A stretch of 64,000 nt of DNA, taken from positions 558,001-622,000 of the forward strand of contig CAVRXL010000012.1 in assembly GCA_963725145.1 (NCBI GenBank), written 5' to 3'. The stretch is from DATAEE01 sp963725145. Lineage in GTDB: Bacteria > Acidobacteriota > Vicinamibacteria > Vicinamibacterales > 2-12-FULL-66-21. Positions 53,518 through 62,036 of the stretch are shown here, one piece after another (within the stretch, counting starts at the first letter, position 1; every line of letters begins with the position of its first letter). Both the position numbers and the translations under genes were made by a program. The notes beneath the pieces are model-generated. The model did not search any database. It was given only the letters and a program-made list of their open reading frames with translations, and was not told the DNA's origin.

Positions 53518-54339
53518 CTACCGCGACCAGACCTGAAGCTGGCCCTCGCGCAGGTCGGTTCGTTTCCGGTAGTCCTCGCGCGTCAGGTACTTCTCGAGAT
53601 AGCAATAGAACACGATGAACAGGTAGCGTGAACCCATCTCTTTGATCTTGAACTTGGAGACGCCGTGCGTTCGATTGAACCAGGCGGTGGGAATGACCGC
53701 GTACGAATAGCCCCGGACGATGGACTTGAGCGGCAGCTCCACCGTGAGGTTGAAGTGATGGGCGAGCAGCGGCTGCAATCCCGCGATCACGGACCGCCTG
53801 TAAAGTTTGAACGCGTTGGTCACGTCGTTGTATCGCATCCAGAACATCATCCGGATGAACGTGTTCGCGAGGCGGTTGAACAGCAGCTTCAACCAGGGGT
53901 AGTCAACGACCTTCGCGCCGCGCACGAACCGGGACCCGAACACGCAGTCGAATCCCTCTTCCATCTTGCGGTAGAACGCAACGAGATCGTCGGGCGAGTC
54001 GGAGCCATCGGCCATGACGATGGCGACGGCCTCGCCGCGAAACGCGGCGAGACCCGTACGAACGGCGAATCCGTAACCGTTCGGCGGAGGGCTGTCGGTG
54101 TAACGAAGAGAGGGGATCTCGCGCCGAAGGATCTCGAGCACGTCGTGCGTGTGATCCCGGCTGTTGTCATTGACGACGAGAATCTCGTGGTTGATCCCTG
54201 CCCTGGACAGGGTCTCGTGCAGCCCGCGGACCGTTGCGGCGATCCGCCCTTCCTCGTTGTGGGCGGGGATCACGACTGACAGCATGCCCGGAACGCAATC
54301 GGCTTCCCATTCGGCCAGCGAACGGACCTCGAGCGGCAT
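53518..54339 (-). CDS. GT2 glycosyltransferase (polyprenyl-phosphate type)
   Basis: 273 residues from ATG 54339, sharing one base with the upstream stop (TGATG). Marks: LSVVIPAHNEEGRIAATVRGL, EILVVNDNSRDHTHDVLEIL, AIVMADGSDSPDDLVAFYRKM (the metal-binding aspartates) and FGSRFVRGAKV. It lacks the C-terminal membrane segments of the GT2 at 10535. Close to dolichyl-phosphate-mannose-synthase-like enzymes that work with paratose/tyvelose-type epimerases in surface polysaccharide loci. The two epimerase genes directly upstream support this. Confidence 0.83.
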   Translation of the reverse strand: MPLEVRSLAEWEADCVPGMLSVVIPAHNEEGRIAATVRGLHETLSRAGINHEILVVNDNSRDHTHDVLEILRREIPSLRYTDSPPPNGYGFAVRTGLAAFRGEAVAIVMADGSDSPDDLVAFYRKMEEGFDCVFGSRFVRGAKVVDYPWLKLLFNRLANTFIRMMFWMRYNDVTNAFKLYRRSVIAGLQPLLAHHFNLTVELPLKSIVRGYSYAVIPTAWFNRTHGVSKFKIKEMGSRYLFIVFYCYLEKYLTREDYRKRTDLREGQLQVWSR

Positions 54340-55418
54340 CAGACGCTCCCCGCGTGCGACAGCCGGTCGCTCATCTCGTGGTAAATCGCTTCGATGATCC
54401 GTTCGAGGGAGTACGACAGCTTCCAGCCGGGGTAGTGGTCCCCGAACTTCCGGTTGTCGCTGACCCACCAGATGTGATCGCCCACGCGATTCGCGTCTCG
54501 ATACGTCCACTCGAGCCGCCGGCCGCTCACGCGATCCACGATCGCGATCGCTTCGAGCATCGAGCAGTTGGAGGTCGGGCCTCCCCCGATGTTGTACACC
54601 TCTCCGGCGCGAGGCGCCTGTGAAAAGTGCCAGAACGCATTCACCAGATCGTACGAATGGATGTTGTCGCGGACCTGCTTGCCCTTGTATCCAAAAACCG
54701 TGTACGGCCGGCCGGATACGGCGCACTTCACGAGATACGACAGGAAGCCGTGAAGCTCTGCTCCTGAATGCCCCGGCCCCGTCAGGCAGCCGCCGCGGAA
54801 GCACACCGTCTTCATACCGAAGTAGCGGCCATATTCCTGCACGAGGATGTCGGCTGCCACCTTGGAAGCGCCGAACAGGCTGTGCAGGGTCGCGTCGATC
54901 GACATCGATTCGTCGATGCCGTGCTGACTGAAGGGGTGCGACTCGTCCACCGACCACCTGGTGTCCAGCTCCACGAGCGGCAGCCGGTTCGGCGCGTCAC
55001 CGTACACTTTGTTCGTGCTGGTGAAGATGAAGGCCGCGTCCGGGCAGTGCCGACGCGTCATTTCGAGCAGCGTCAGCGTCCCATTGGCGTTGACGGTGAA
55101 GTCGGTCATCGGCTCGCGCGCGGCCCAGTCGTGCGATGGCTGCGCGGCGGTGTGAATCACGACCGCAATCGACCGGCCATGGCGCGCGAACGCCCGGTCC
55201 ATCGCCGCCTCGTCTCGAATGTCGGCGTCGACGTGCCGGTAACCCTTGATCTCACGCTCGAGTCGTGCCCGGCGCCAGCTCGTGCTCCCGTCGTCGCCGA
55301 AAAAGTACCGGCGCATGTCGTTGTCGATCCCGACGAGATCGAATCCCTTCTCGGCGAAAAAACGCACGGACTCAGACCCAATGAGGCCTGCGGCACCGGT
55401 GACGAGGGCGACCGCCAT
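54339..55418 (-). CDS. NAD-dependent epimerase (CDP-paratose 2-epimerase-like)
   Basis: 359 residues. Extended SDR: VALVTGAAGLIGSESVRFF binds NAD; VIHTAAQPSHDWAAREP, then FTSTNKVYGDAPNRLPLVE, which is characteristic of CDP-paratose/tyvelose 2-epimerases. The usual YxxxK catalytic pair reads LFGASKVAAD here, with Phe for Tyr. As I recall, this subfamily often shows the change, so it is not by itself a sign of loss. NIGGGPTSNCSMLEAIAI near the C-terminus shapes the nucleotide-sugar pocket. Three bases downstream of the second epimerase, same operon. Confidence 0.83.
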   Translation of the reverse strand: MAVALVTGAAGLIGSESVRFFAEKGFDLVGIDNDMRRYFFGDDGSTSWRRARLEREIKGYRHVDADIRDEAAMDRAFARHGRSIAVVIHTAAQPSHDWAAREPMTDFTVNANGTLTLLEMTRRHCPDAAFIFTSTNKVYGDAPNRLPLVELDTRWSVDESHPFSQHGIDESMSIDATLHSLFGASKVAADILVQEYGRYFGMKTVCFRGGCLTGPGHSGAELHGFLSYLVKCAVSGRPYTVFGYKGKQVRDNIHSYDLVNAFWHFSQAPRAGEVYNIGGGPTSNCSMLEAIAIVDRVSGRRLEWTYRDANRVGDHIWWVSDNRKFGDHYPGWKLSYSLERIIEAIYHEMSDRLSHAGSV

Positions 55419-55420
55419 TC

Positions 55421-56524
55421 TCAGGATGCCGTCGGTGACGGTGAAGGGACGTTCGTAACCTGCCCTCCGAGAACGGGCTCGAGCGCCGCTCGATGTGCTC
55501 GCAGCCAGCTGAACACGTCGTCGAGGAGAGTTCCGAGCGAGCGTCGAGGCGACCAGCCGGTCGCCGCTGTGACCTGCGTGTTGTCCGTCACGTACCAGGG
55601 TATATCGGCCGCACTCGTCTCGGGGTTGCGGCCGATTGAGATGGTCCGATCCGCGCGCTCACGGCACAGGTCAGTGAGCTCCATCAGCGACACGCTCCCG
55701 CGGCGGCCGCCGCCGACGTTCCACACTGCGCCATCATACCGGGAAAGGCCGTCGATCTGAGTCCGAATCAGCTCGCACAGGTCCGCAACGTGGAGGACGT
55801 CGCGGACCTGGAGGCCTTCGCCGCCGAATCCCGAGTACGTCAGCGAGCCATCAAACAGATGGCGTGACGCCCAGAGCACGATGAAGCCCTGGTCCACTTT
55901 TCCCATCTGCCACGGCCCCGCAATGACGCCGCATCTGTTGACGACCGTTCGCAGGCCGTACATGACTCGGTACTCTTCAACGAGCAACTCCGAGGCGAGC
56001 TTCGTCGCGCCGTACATCGATCGGTGCCCGGACAGCGGAAAATCGATCGTCACCCCGCCGTACGACCAACCCGTGCCGGACGACGCGTCCACGAGATCGA
56101 GCCGGTTGCCACGGCGCTCGAGCGGGAGCGTCCGCATGCGTGCGATGGGATACACCCGGCTCGTGGAAAGAAAGATCACACCGGCTCGATATTGCCGGGC
56201 AGCCTCCAGGCAATTGGCCGTTCCGCAAAGATTCGTCTGTACGGCGTACGCCGGACTGCCTGCATAGCCGGCTTGCACGGAGGGCTCCGCTGAACACTCG
56301 ATCAGAAGATCGAACGCGCCTGCCTCCCGAAGGTCGTCCGGCGCGCGCACGTCGCCGTGCACGAACTCGACACCGCTTTCCCTGAGACGCGGCAACGCGA
56401 GCTCACTGCCCCGGCGACGCAGGTTGTCGAACCCGCAGATCTGCAGGCCCGGATCCTCGCGTTTCAACGTCAGCGCGAGGCTCGATCCGACAAAGCCCGC
56501 CCCCCCGGTAATCAGAATTCTCAT
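55421..56524 (-). CDS. NAD-dependent sugar epimerase/dehydratase
   Basis: 367 residues from ATG 56524. Extended SDR: MRILITGGAGFVGSSLALTLKRE, LLIECSAEPSVQAGY, VIFLSTSRVYPIARM, and the catalytic pair in HRSMYGATKLASELLVEEY. GFGGEGLQVRDVLHVADLCELI and YDGAVWNVGGGRRGSVSLMEL follow. A distant relative of the next gene and probably a partner in the same nucleotide-sugar route. First gene of the five-gene operon. Its start is 74 bases from the divergent membrane-protein gene at 56598. Confidence 0.82.
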   Translation of the reverse strand: MRILITGGAGFVGSSLALTLKREDPGLQICGFDNLRRRGSELALPRLRESGVEFVHGDVRAPDDLREAGAFDLLIECSAEPSVQAGYAGSPAYAVQTNLCGTANCLEAARQYRAGVIFLSTSRVYPIARMRTLPLERRGNRLDLVDASSGTGWSYGGVTIDFPLSGHRSMYGATKLASELLVEEYRVMYGLRTVVNRCGVIAGPWQMGKVDQGFIVLWASRHLFDGSLTYSGFGGEGLQVRDVLHVADLCELIRTQIDGLSRYDGAVWNVGGGRRGSVSLMELTDLCRERADRTISIGRNPETSAADIPWYVTDNTQVTAATGWSPRRSLGTLLDDVFSWLRAHRAALEPVLGGQVTNVPSPSPTAS

Positions 56525-56555
56525 CGTCGCCGGCTCGAACGACCGCAACCGCCGT

Positions 56556-56561
56556 TATGAT
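56556..56561 (+). promoter_or_regulatory. -10 candidate for membrane-protein gene
   Basis: TATGAT 36 bases before ATG 56598, in the divergent promoter region. Confidence 0.35.
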
Positions 56562-56597
56562 AGCCGACGCCGCCGCACTCGGCCATTCAACCGCTCA

Positions 56598-59093
56598 ATG
56601 CCCACCAACGGCTCTGAGGGCCGCAACACCAGCCGTCGGCGACGGCTGGTGCTCGTGCTGATCGCTGTCGCGATAGGCGTCCTGGCGATTGTTGCCGTCA
56701 CGCTCGGTCGTGCCGGTCAGCCGTCTCGGAAGGTCCTCGAAATCGAGATGCGCGTATCGGCCGGCGGCGTGGCTCAGCTCTACTGGGCCGACGATCGCTC
56801 AGGAATTTCTGACGAGCGATCGACTCGAATTCCCCTCAGCGTGGCTCGTGGTCTTCAGCGGCTGCAGTTCGTGCTGCCGCGCGGGCCTTTGACCGCTCTC
56901 CGTTTCGATCCGACCGACGCGCCGGGAGACGTTTGGATTGGCCGTGTTCGAGTGCTCGACGCGGAAGGGAACACGATCGCGACTCTCGACCCCGCGAGCT
57001 TCGCCCCGGCGCACGAGGTGGCGTCGATGAAGCGGGAGGGCGATTTCACGCACATCGTGGTCACGCCCGAGGGCCGCGATCCGTTCGTCCTGATTCCCGT
57101 GGCTTGCCTCGACGGGCCAGCCCGCTGGTTCAGCCTGGCATCTGTGACGCCGCTTTCACTGGCGCTGGCATGTCTGACAGTGGTCGCGCTCGCCCTGGCG
57201 GGTGCCGGCCTCATCGGGCGAGACCTATGGGTGGCCACAGCCGGCAGCGCCAACGGTGGCGCGAATCTCCAGCGGCGGCGCGCCGCCCTCTGGATGGCCG
57301 CGCTGTTTCTTGCAGTCTTGAGCGCGAAGCTCGTCTTCATGCGCAATCATCCGGTGACCACGCCGTTCTGGGATCAGTGGGATGCCGAGGCGAGCTTGCT
57401 CTATGTACCGTTCAACGAGGGATGCCTGCCATGGTCCACGATGGTCGGATTGCACAACGAGCATCGAATCCTGTTCAGCCGGCTGCTGGCCCTGGGACTG
57501 CTAACAATAAATGGTGAGTGGGATCCCCGGCTTCAACAGGTGCTGAACGCCGGGCTCCACGCGTTCACCGCGGTTCTTCTTGCCGTTCTCTTCTGGCTGG
57601 CCGCGGAACGCCGACATCTCGACCTTTTCGCGATCGTCTGCGGTCTCGTCGTTGCGCTGCCGTACGGGTGGGAAAACACTCTCTTCGGATTCCAATCGGC
57701 TTTCTACTCTCTCTTGCTGTTCTCGGTGCTCGCCCTTGGCTTGACGATGCAGTCACGTGCGGGTTCGAGGCGCTGGTTTCTGGGATGGACGTTCGCTGTG
57801 GCTGCGATTTTCACGGCTGCCAGTGGCGTCCTGGTTTCGGTCGCGATCGGGGGAGTTGCGCTGGCAAGGCTGGTGAGTACGCCGAAGCAGTGGCGCGAAC
57901 CCGCACTCAATCTGATCGCAGTCGGGCTCGTCGTCGGCGTGGGCCTCGCGGTCGCTGCACCCGCGTTGCCTCATCACGCTCATCTTCAGCCGGCGACGTT
58001 GGCCGAGTACACGGCTGCGCTCGGTCGAAGCCTGTCCTGGCCGTGGGTCGGAGACCCACAGTTTGCGCTCGTGATGTGGGCCCCGTTTATCGGGATGGTC
58101 ATCGCCTTCGCGTTCAGAGGCGCGGGCGCCACGATGCTGGAGCGAATGGCTCTCGGGCTTGGCCTCTGGGTTCTGCTTCACGCCGGCGCCATCGCATACG
58201 CGCGGGGAGCTCAGGGACAGGTTCCTGCATCACGCTACATGGACTTCTTCAGCCTTGGACTCGTGGTGAACCTGGCGGCGTTTCTGGCACTCCGGTCTCG
58301 CGCGCTGGCCTTTGACGTGGCTCGTCGTCTGGCGACGGCGGCGATCGTAGGTTGGGTGTTGTTCGCAGCTGTCGGGCTGGATGAGTTGACGAGGAACAGG
58401 CTGGCAGAATCGAATGCGTGGCTGACGTCCTGGAGGGCGCACGAAGCCAACGTTCGACGGTTCATCCTCCTGGACGATCTCGACACGTTCGCATCCAAAG
58501 CGGCGCCAGGCGAGATTCCGTACCCTCAACCCAGGTTTCTGGCGAATGCGTGGCTGCGGCATCCTTACGTTCGCAGCATCCTGCCCGTCAGAGTTCGTGA
58601 GCCGGTCCGCGTAGAACCACGCGCGGTGACCAACAACGGATTCACGAGAGGCGGACTCTACTGGCGAGTGCCGGCCGATCCCCTGCGGCCCGCCTGGGGG
58701 TCGTTCACCGATCTGGGTCATGCCGCAGTCGGCCGGTTCGAGAGCGAACCGATTGTCGGCTGCCGGAAATCGGCTCGCTTACGATTCGAAGTGGCCGGCT
58801 ATCTCGGACGGCCCGGCCATTCCCTGGCCGTCAAGGAGCTGGGATCCGGGCGTGAATGGCAGGTCAAGCCGAGCCGAGCCCCCGGGGAAGCGTGGACCGA
58901 AGCGTTCGTCGCATGCCCGAGCCGTTCGTTCATCGTCGTGGCGGCCGACGAAGACCCGGACTCGTGGTTTGCGTTTCGCGCTCCCGTGGAAATCGGATGG
59001 GCGTCGGGGATCGCCGAGTGGCTGATTCGGGAATCGCGGAAGCTGCTCGTGCTGGCGTTGGGACTGACCATCCTCGCGCTGCGGTGGGCCTGA
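56598..59093 (+). CDS. Large integral membrane protein of unknown function
   Basis: 831 residues from ATG 56598. One N-terminal membrane segment (about 16-36), then a beta-rich outer domain (to about 175), about ten further membrane helices between 180 and 620, and a soluble C-terminal domain with one more helix at the very end. MRNHPVTTPFWDQWDAEASLLYVPF, in the first outer loop after the helices begin, carries an acidic WDQWD group that resembles the catalytic loop of GT-C enzymes. A polyprenyl-phosphate-sugar transferase is therefore possible but not shown. It is divergent from the epimerase operon and 40 bases ahead of the initiating transferase. Confidence 0.65.
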   Translation: MPTNGSEGRNTSRRRRLVLVLIAVAIGVLAIVAVTLGRAGQPSRKVLEIEMRVSAGGVAQLYWADDRSGISDERSTRIPLSVARGLQRLQFVLPRGPLTALRFDPTDAPGDVWIGRVRVLDAEGNTIATLDPASFAPAHEVASMKREGDFTHIVVTPEGRDPFVLIPVACLDGPARWFSLASVTPLSLALACLTVVALALAGAGLIGRDLWVATAGSANGGANLQRRRAALWMAALFLAVLSAKLVFMRNHPVTTPFWDQWDAEASLLYVPFNEGCLPWSTMVGLHNEHRILFSRLLALGLLTINGEWDPRLQQVLNAGLHAFTAVLLAVLFWLAAERRHLDLFAIVCGLVVALPYGWENTLFGFQSAFYSLLLFSVLALGLTMQSRAGSRRWFLGWTFAVAAIFTAASGVLVSVAIGGVALARLVSTPKQWREPALNLIAVGLVVGVGLAVAAPALPHHAHLQPATLAEYTAALGRSLSWPWVGDPQFALVMWAPFIGMVIAFAFRGAGATMLERMALGLGLWVLLHAGAIAYARGAQGQVPASRYMDFFSLGLVVNLAAFLALRSRALAFDVARRLATAAIVGWVLFAAVGLDELTRNRLAESNAWLTSWRAHEANVRRFILLDDLDTFASKAAPGEIPYPQPRFLANAWLRHPYVRSILPVRVREPVRVEPRAVTNNGFTRGGLYWRVPADPLRPAWGSFTDLGHAAVGRFESEPIVGCRKSARLRFEVAGYLGRPGHSLAVKELGSGREWQVKPSRAPGEAWTEAFVACPSRSFIVVAADEDPDSWFAFRAPVEIGWASGIAEWLIRESRKLLVLALGLTILALRWA

Positions 59094-59101
59094 ATCGGGC
59101 A

Positions 59102-59110
59102 TGGTATCTT
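59102..59110 (+). promoter_or_regulatory. Extended -10 candidate (TGGTATCTT)
   Basis: TGn followed by TATCTT, 23 bases before GTG 59134. Confidence 0.35.
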
Positions 59111-59133
59111 TAGCCGTTTAGAGTCGAATTGGT

Positions 59134-60921
59134 GTGAGGACTGCGATAGTTGCGGCGCTCGTGTCGTGTGCCGTTTCGCCCGTCGTGAGATTGCTGGCGC
59201 ATCGCATCGGCGCGGTCAGTTATCCCGCTCGCGATCGCTGGAGCCGGAAACCCACACCCCTGCTGGGCGGCATTGCCATCGCCGCGGGGACAACCGTCTC
59301 GCTTCTCGCCTTCGCGAATCCAAGTGCCACTGAGCTCGCGCTGCTCGTGCCCGCGCTCGGCGTGAGCGTGCTCGGGATCGTCGACGACCGATTCACCCTT
59401 GGACCGACCGCCAAGCTCGTCGGCTCGCTCGCCGGCGGCGCCGTACTCATCTATCTGCTGAGCCGATCGGCGGGGTACGTCCCGCCCGCTCCGGTGGTCG
59501 TGCTGTCGGTCGTCTGGTTCGCCGGCGTCGTTCACGCCGTGAACATCATCGACAACATCGACGGCCTCGCCGCCGGTGTCAGCGCGATCACCGCGGGAGG
59601 CACCGCGCTCGTCCTGATGCATTACGGGTACGGCGACGGCGCCATCGTGTTGCTCGCCCTGGCAGGCGCGCTCGTCGGCTTTCTGCCCTGGAATCTTCAT
59701 CCGGCCCGGCTTTTCATGGGCGATGGCGGGAGCCTCTTCGTCGGCGCGGTGCTGGGCGGATGTTCGCTCATCCCGTGGTTGGGAACGAACCCGACGAATT
59801 CGATGTGGCCGGTCGCGCTCGGGATCGCGCTGCTGGTGCCTCTCGGCGACGCGGTCTTCGTCTCGGCTCTGCGGTGGATGGCTGGACGGAAGGCGACACG
59901 AGGCGGCGTCGACCACACCTCGCATCGGCTGGTCTCGATGGGGCTGTCCGAGCGCCGCAGCGTCCTCGTCCTCTACGCGATCGCCTTCGCCGCCGCCTTC
60001 GTGGCGGCCTGGATGGCGCGCGCCGGAGCCACGGCGCTCCCCGCGGCGGCCCTCTTGCTCATTGGCGTCGTCCTTGGCGCAGTGTACCTGGCTCGCGTGC
60101 CTACATACGACGGACAGGACTTCGCCGCGCTCCGGCGGATTCCGCTCGGTGAGGTAGTGCGAGCAGTGCTGGCGCGCTCGCACGCCGGTCAGGTGCTGCT
60201 CGATGTAGTGCTTATTGCCGTGTGCTACTACGCGGCGTACAGGCTGAGATTCGAGGGACAGTCCCTCGACATTTTCCTGCCTTCCTTCACCACCTCTCTG
60301 CCCGTCGTGCTCGTCTGCAAACTGGCCTCGCACTACGCCTCGGGCCTCTATCAGCGATCGTGGCTAACCTTCGGTATGAGCGATCTCGCCGCGGCCGTGC
60401 GGGCGGTCATGGTGGGGTCCACGGCCTCCGCGCTGGCGGCAACGTATCTGTACCGCTTCGAGCGGTTCTCACGCGGGGTGTTCATCATCGACGCGCTTCT
60501 GCTGCTGGTGGCCATTCTCGGCAGCCGGCTGTCGTTTCGATTGATGGCGCACGCGGCCGTTGCGCAGAATCATCGAGCGCGCCGCGTGTTGATTTGCGGG
60601 GCGCGTGAGCGCGGCCAGCTCCTTGCGCGCGAGATGCTCGCGAACACCGCCTGGGGCCTCAAACCAGTCGCCTTTCTCGATGGTGCCGCGACTCCTGCGC
60701 AATCGTTGCTGGGCGTGCGAGTCTTCGGCACACCGGAGAGTCTCTCGGACGTCGTTCGGCGGCTGCGCGTCGACGAAGTCGTCTTCAGCGGGGACGCCCT
60801 CGATCCAAACGAGGAACAACGGCTCGTGCGGCTGTGCGAAGAGGCGGGCGTTCCGGTCGGCGAGCTCGTCTTCGAAATCCGGCGCCGTCTGGCTGATTCG
60901 TCCGGCAACAATGCCGCATGA
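59134..60921 (+). CDS. WecA/MraY-type transferase fused to CapD-like N-terminal region
   Basis: 595 residues from GTG 59134. Part one (about 1-320) is a polyprenyl-phosphate HexNAc-1-phosphate transferase: RKPTPLLGGIAIA, LGIVDDRFTLGP (aspartates for Mg), VNIIDNIDGLAAGVSAITAGG, LFMGDGGSLFVG and the late GGVDHTSHRLVSMG loop. Part two (about 345-595) has four helices (LLDVVLIAVCYYAAYRLRFEG, then FSRGVFIIDALLLLVAILGSRL) and a CoA_binding_3-like Rossmann unit (RRVLICGARERGQLLAREML) but ends before the SDR domain of CapD. It starts polysaccharide assembly on the lipid carrier; the appended part may recruit or sense. The stop overlaps the GT2 start. Confidence 0.88.
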   Translation: MRTAIVAALVSCAVSPVVRLLAHRIGAVSYPARDRWSRKPTPLLGGIAIAAGTTVSLLAFANPSATELALLVPALGVSVLGIVDDRFTLGPTAKLVGSLAGGAVLIYLLSRSAGYVPPAPVVVLSVVWFAGVVHAVNIIDNIDGLAAGVSAITAGGTALVLMHYGYGDGAIVLLALAGALVGFLPWNLHPARLFMGDGGSLFVGAVLGGCSLIPWLGTNPTNSMWPVALGIALLVPLGDAVFVSALRWMAGRKATRGGVDHTSHRLVSMGLSERRSVLVLYAIAFAAAFVAAWMARAGATALPAAALLLIGVVLGAVYLARVPTYDGQDFAALRRIPLGEVVRAVLARSHAGQVLLDVVLIAVCYYAAYRLRFEGQSLDIFLPSFTTSLPVVLVCKLASHYASGLYQRSWLTFGMSDLAAAVRAVMVGSTASALAATYLYRFERFSRGVFIIDALLLLVAILGSRLSFRLMAHAAVAQNHRARRVLICGARERGQLLAREMLANTAWGLKPVAFLDGAATPAQSLLGVRVFGTPESLSDVVRRLRVDEVVFSGDALDPNEEQRLVRLCEEAGVPVGELVFEIRRRLADSSGNNAA

Positions 60922-61911
60922 GGGTCGCCGCTCTCATCGTCAACTGGAACGCGGGAGGGTTGCTTCGGGACTGCCTGAAGTCCCTCACCGATCAGCGGCG
61001 TCCTCCCGACCACGTCGTCGTCGTTGACAACAACAGCACTGATGGCTCGCTCGAGCTCGCCGCGCGAGACGCTGCGCACGACGGAGCTGATCAAGCTCCC
61101 GTCCAATGCGGGCTTCGCGAAGGCGAACAACATCGCGGCTCGAGCCGCGCGCGACTACGACGCGCTGGCTCTCCTCAATCCTGATGCGGTCGCCGATCCC
61201 GGTTGGCTCGACGCCCTCGTTCGAGCGGCGGAGCTCGAGCCGACGGCGGCATCCTTCGCGAGCCAGATGCGCCTGGCGGAGTCCCCGGAACTGCTCGACG
61301 GCGCCGGCGACACCTATCACGTCTCCGGACGCGCGTGGCGCAACGGTCACCGCCAGCGATGGACCGAGTGGCCCCGGCACAACGTGGAAGTGTTCGCGCC
61401 CTGCGCGGCGGCGGCGCTTTATCGCCGCGCGGCCTTCGAAGAAGTGGGAGGCTTCGACGAGACGTATTTCTGCTATTTCGAGGATGTCGATCTGGGTTTT
61501 CGGCTGCGGCTCAACGGCTATCGATCTATATATGTCCCTTCAGCCATCGTGACCCACGTCGGTTCCGCCACGACCGGCTATCGCAGCGATTTCGCCGTGT
61601 ACCACGGCGAGCGAAACGCGGTCTGGACGTTCTTCAAGGACATGCCCGCCCCGCTGCTTTGGATGTATCTGCCTCAGCACCTTGCCCTCAACATCGCGGC
61701 CCTCATGTACTATCCACGGCGGGGTCAGGGAAGGCTTGTTCTGAAAGCCAAGGTCGATGCGCTTCGCCAGCTTCCATCCATCATGAGACGCCGCCGGGAC
61801 GTGCAACGCCAACGTCGCATCGCTCCATGGGCGCTTCGTCGAGCGATGCGGACAGGGATCGGCGGTCCGTATCTCGCTCGGTACACAGCGCCCGCCGCAC
61901 CACCGATGTAA
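60918..61911 (+). CDS. GT2 glycosyltransferase, frame broken once
   Basis: About 330 residues once repaired, from ATG 60918 (overlap ATGA). The first frame gives MRVAALIVNWNAGGLLRDCL and VVVVDNNSTDGSLEL. Near 61064 one extra base moves the rest into the next frame: ARETLRTTELIKLPSNAGFAKANNIAARAARDYDALALLNPDAVADP, then CYFEDVDLGFRLRLNGYRS. Motifs are those of rhamnosyltransferase-like GT2 enzymes, with NPD as metal site and ED as the catalytic pair. It probably acts right after the initiating transferase whose gene it overlaps. Confidence 0.83.
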
Positions 61912-62036
61912 TCGGCCGGCGAAAATCCTCACCCGGATGTATCACAGTGAGACGCCCGCCAGAGGATCGGCGCTCGCAACGGCACGCGACACGCCAATCG
62001 GGCTGGAGCGATTCATGCAAGGACGTTCCAAAGTCC

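Noticed and set aside
56424..56597. Upstream start for the large membrane protein
   Set aside because: The extra residues overlap the divergent epimerase gene. ATG 56598 precedes the first membrane segment and follows a plausible -10 box.
59110..60333. A 407-residue minus-strand ORF rich in Arg, Asp and His
   Set aside because: It is the antisense shadow of the WecA/MraY-type gene, with no hydrophobic or motif pattern of its own.
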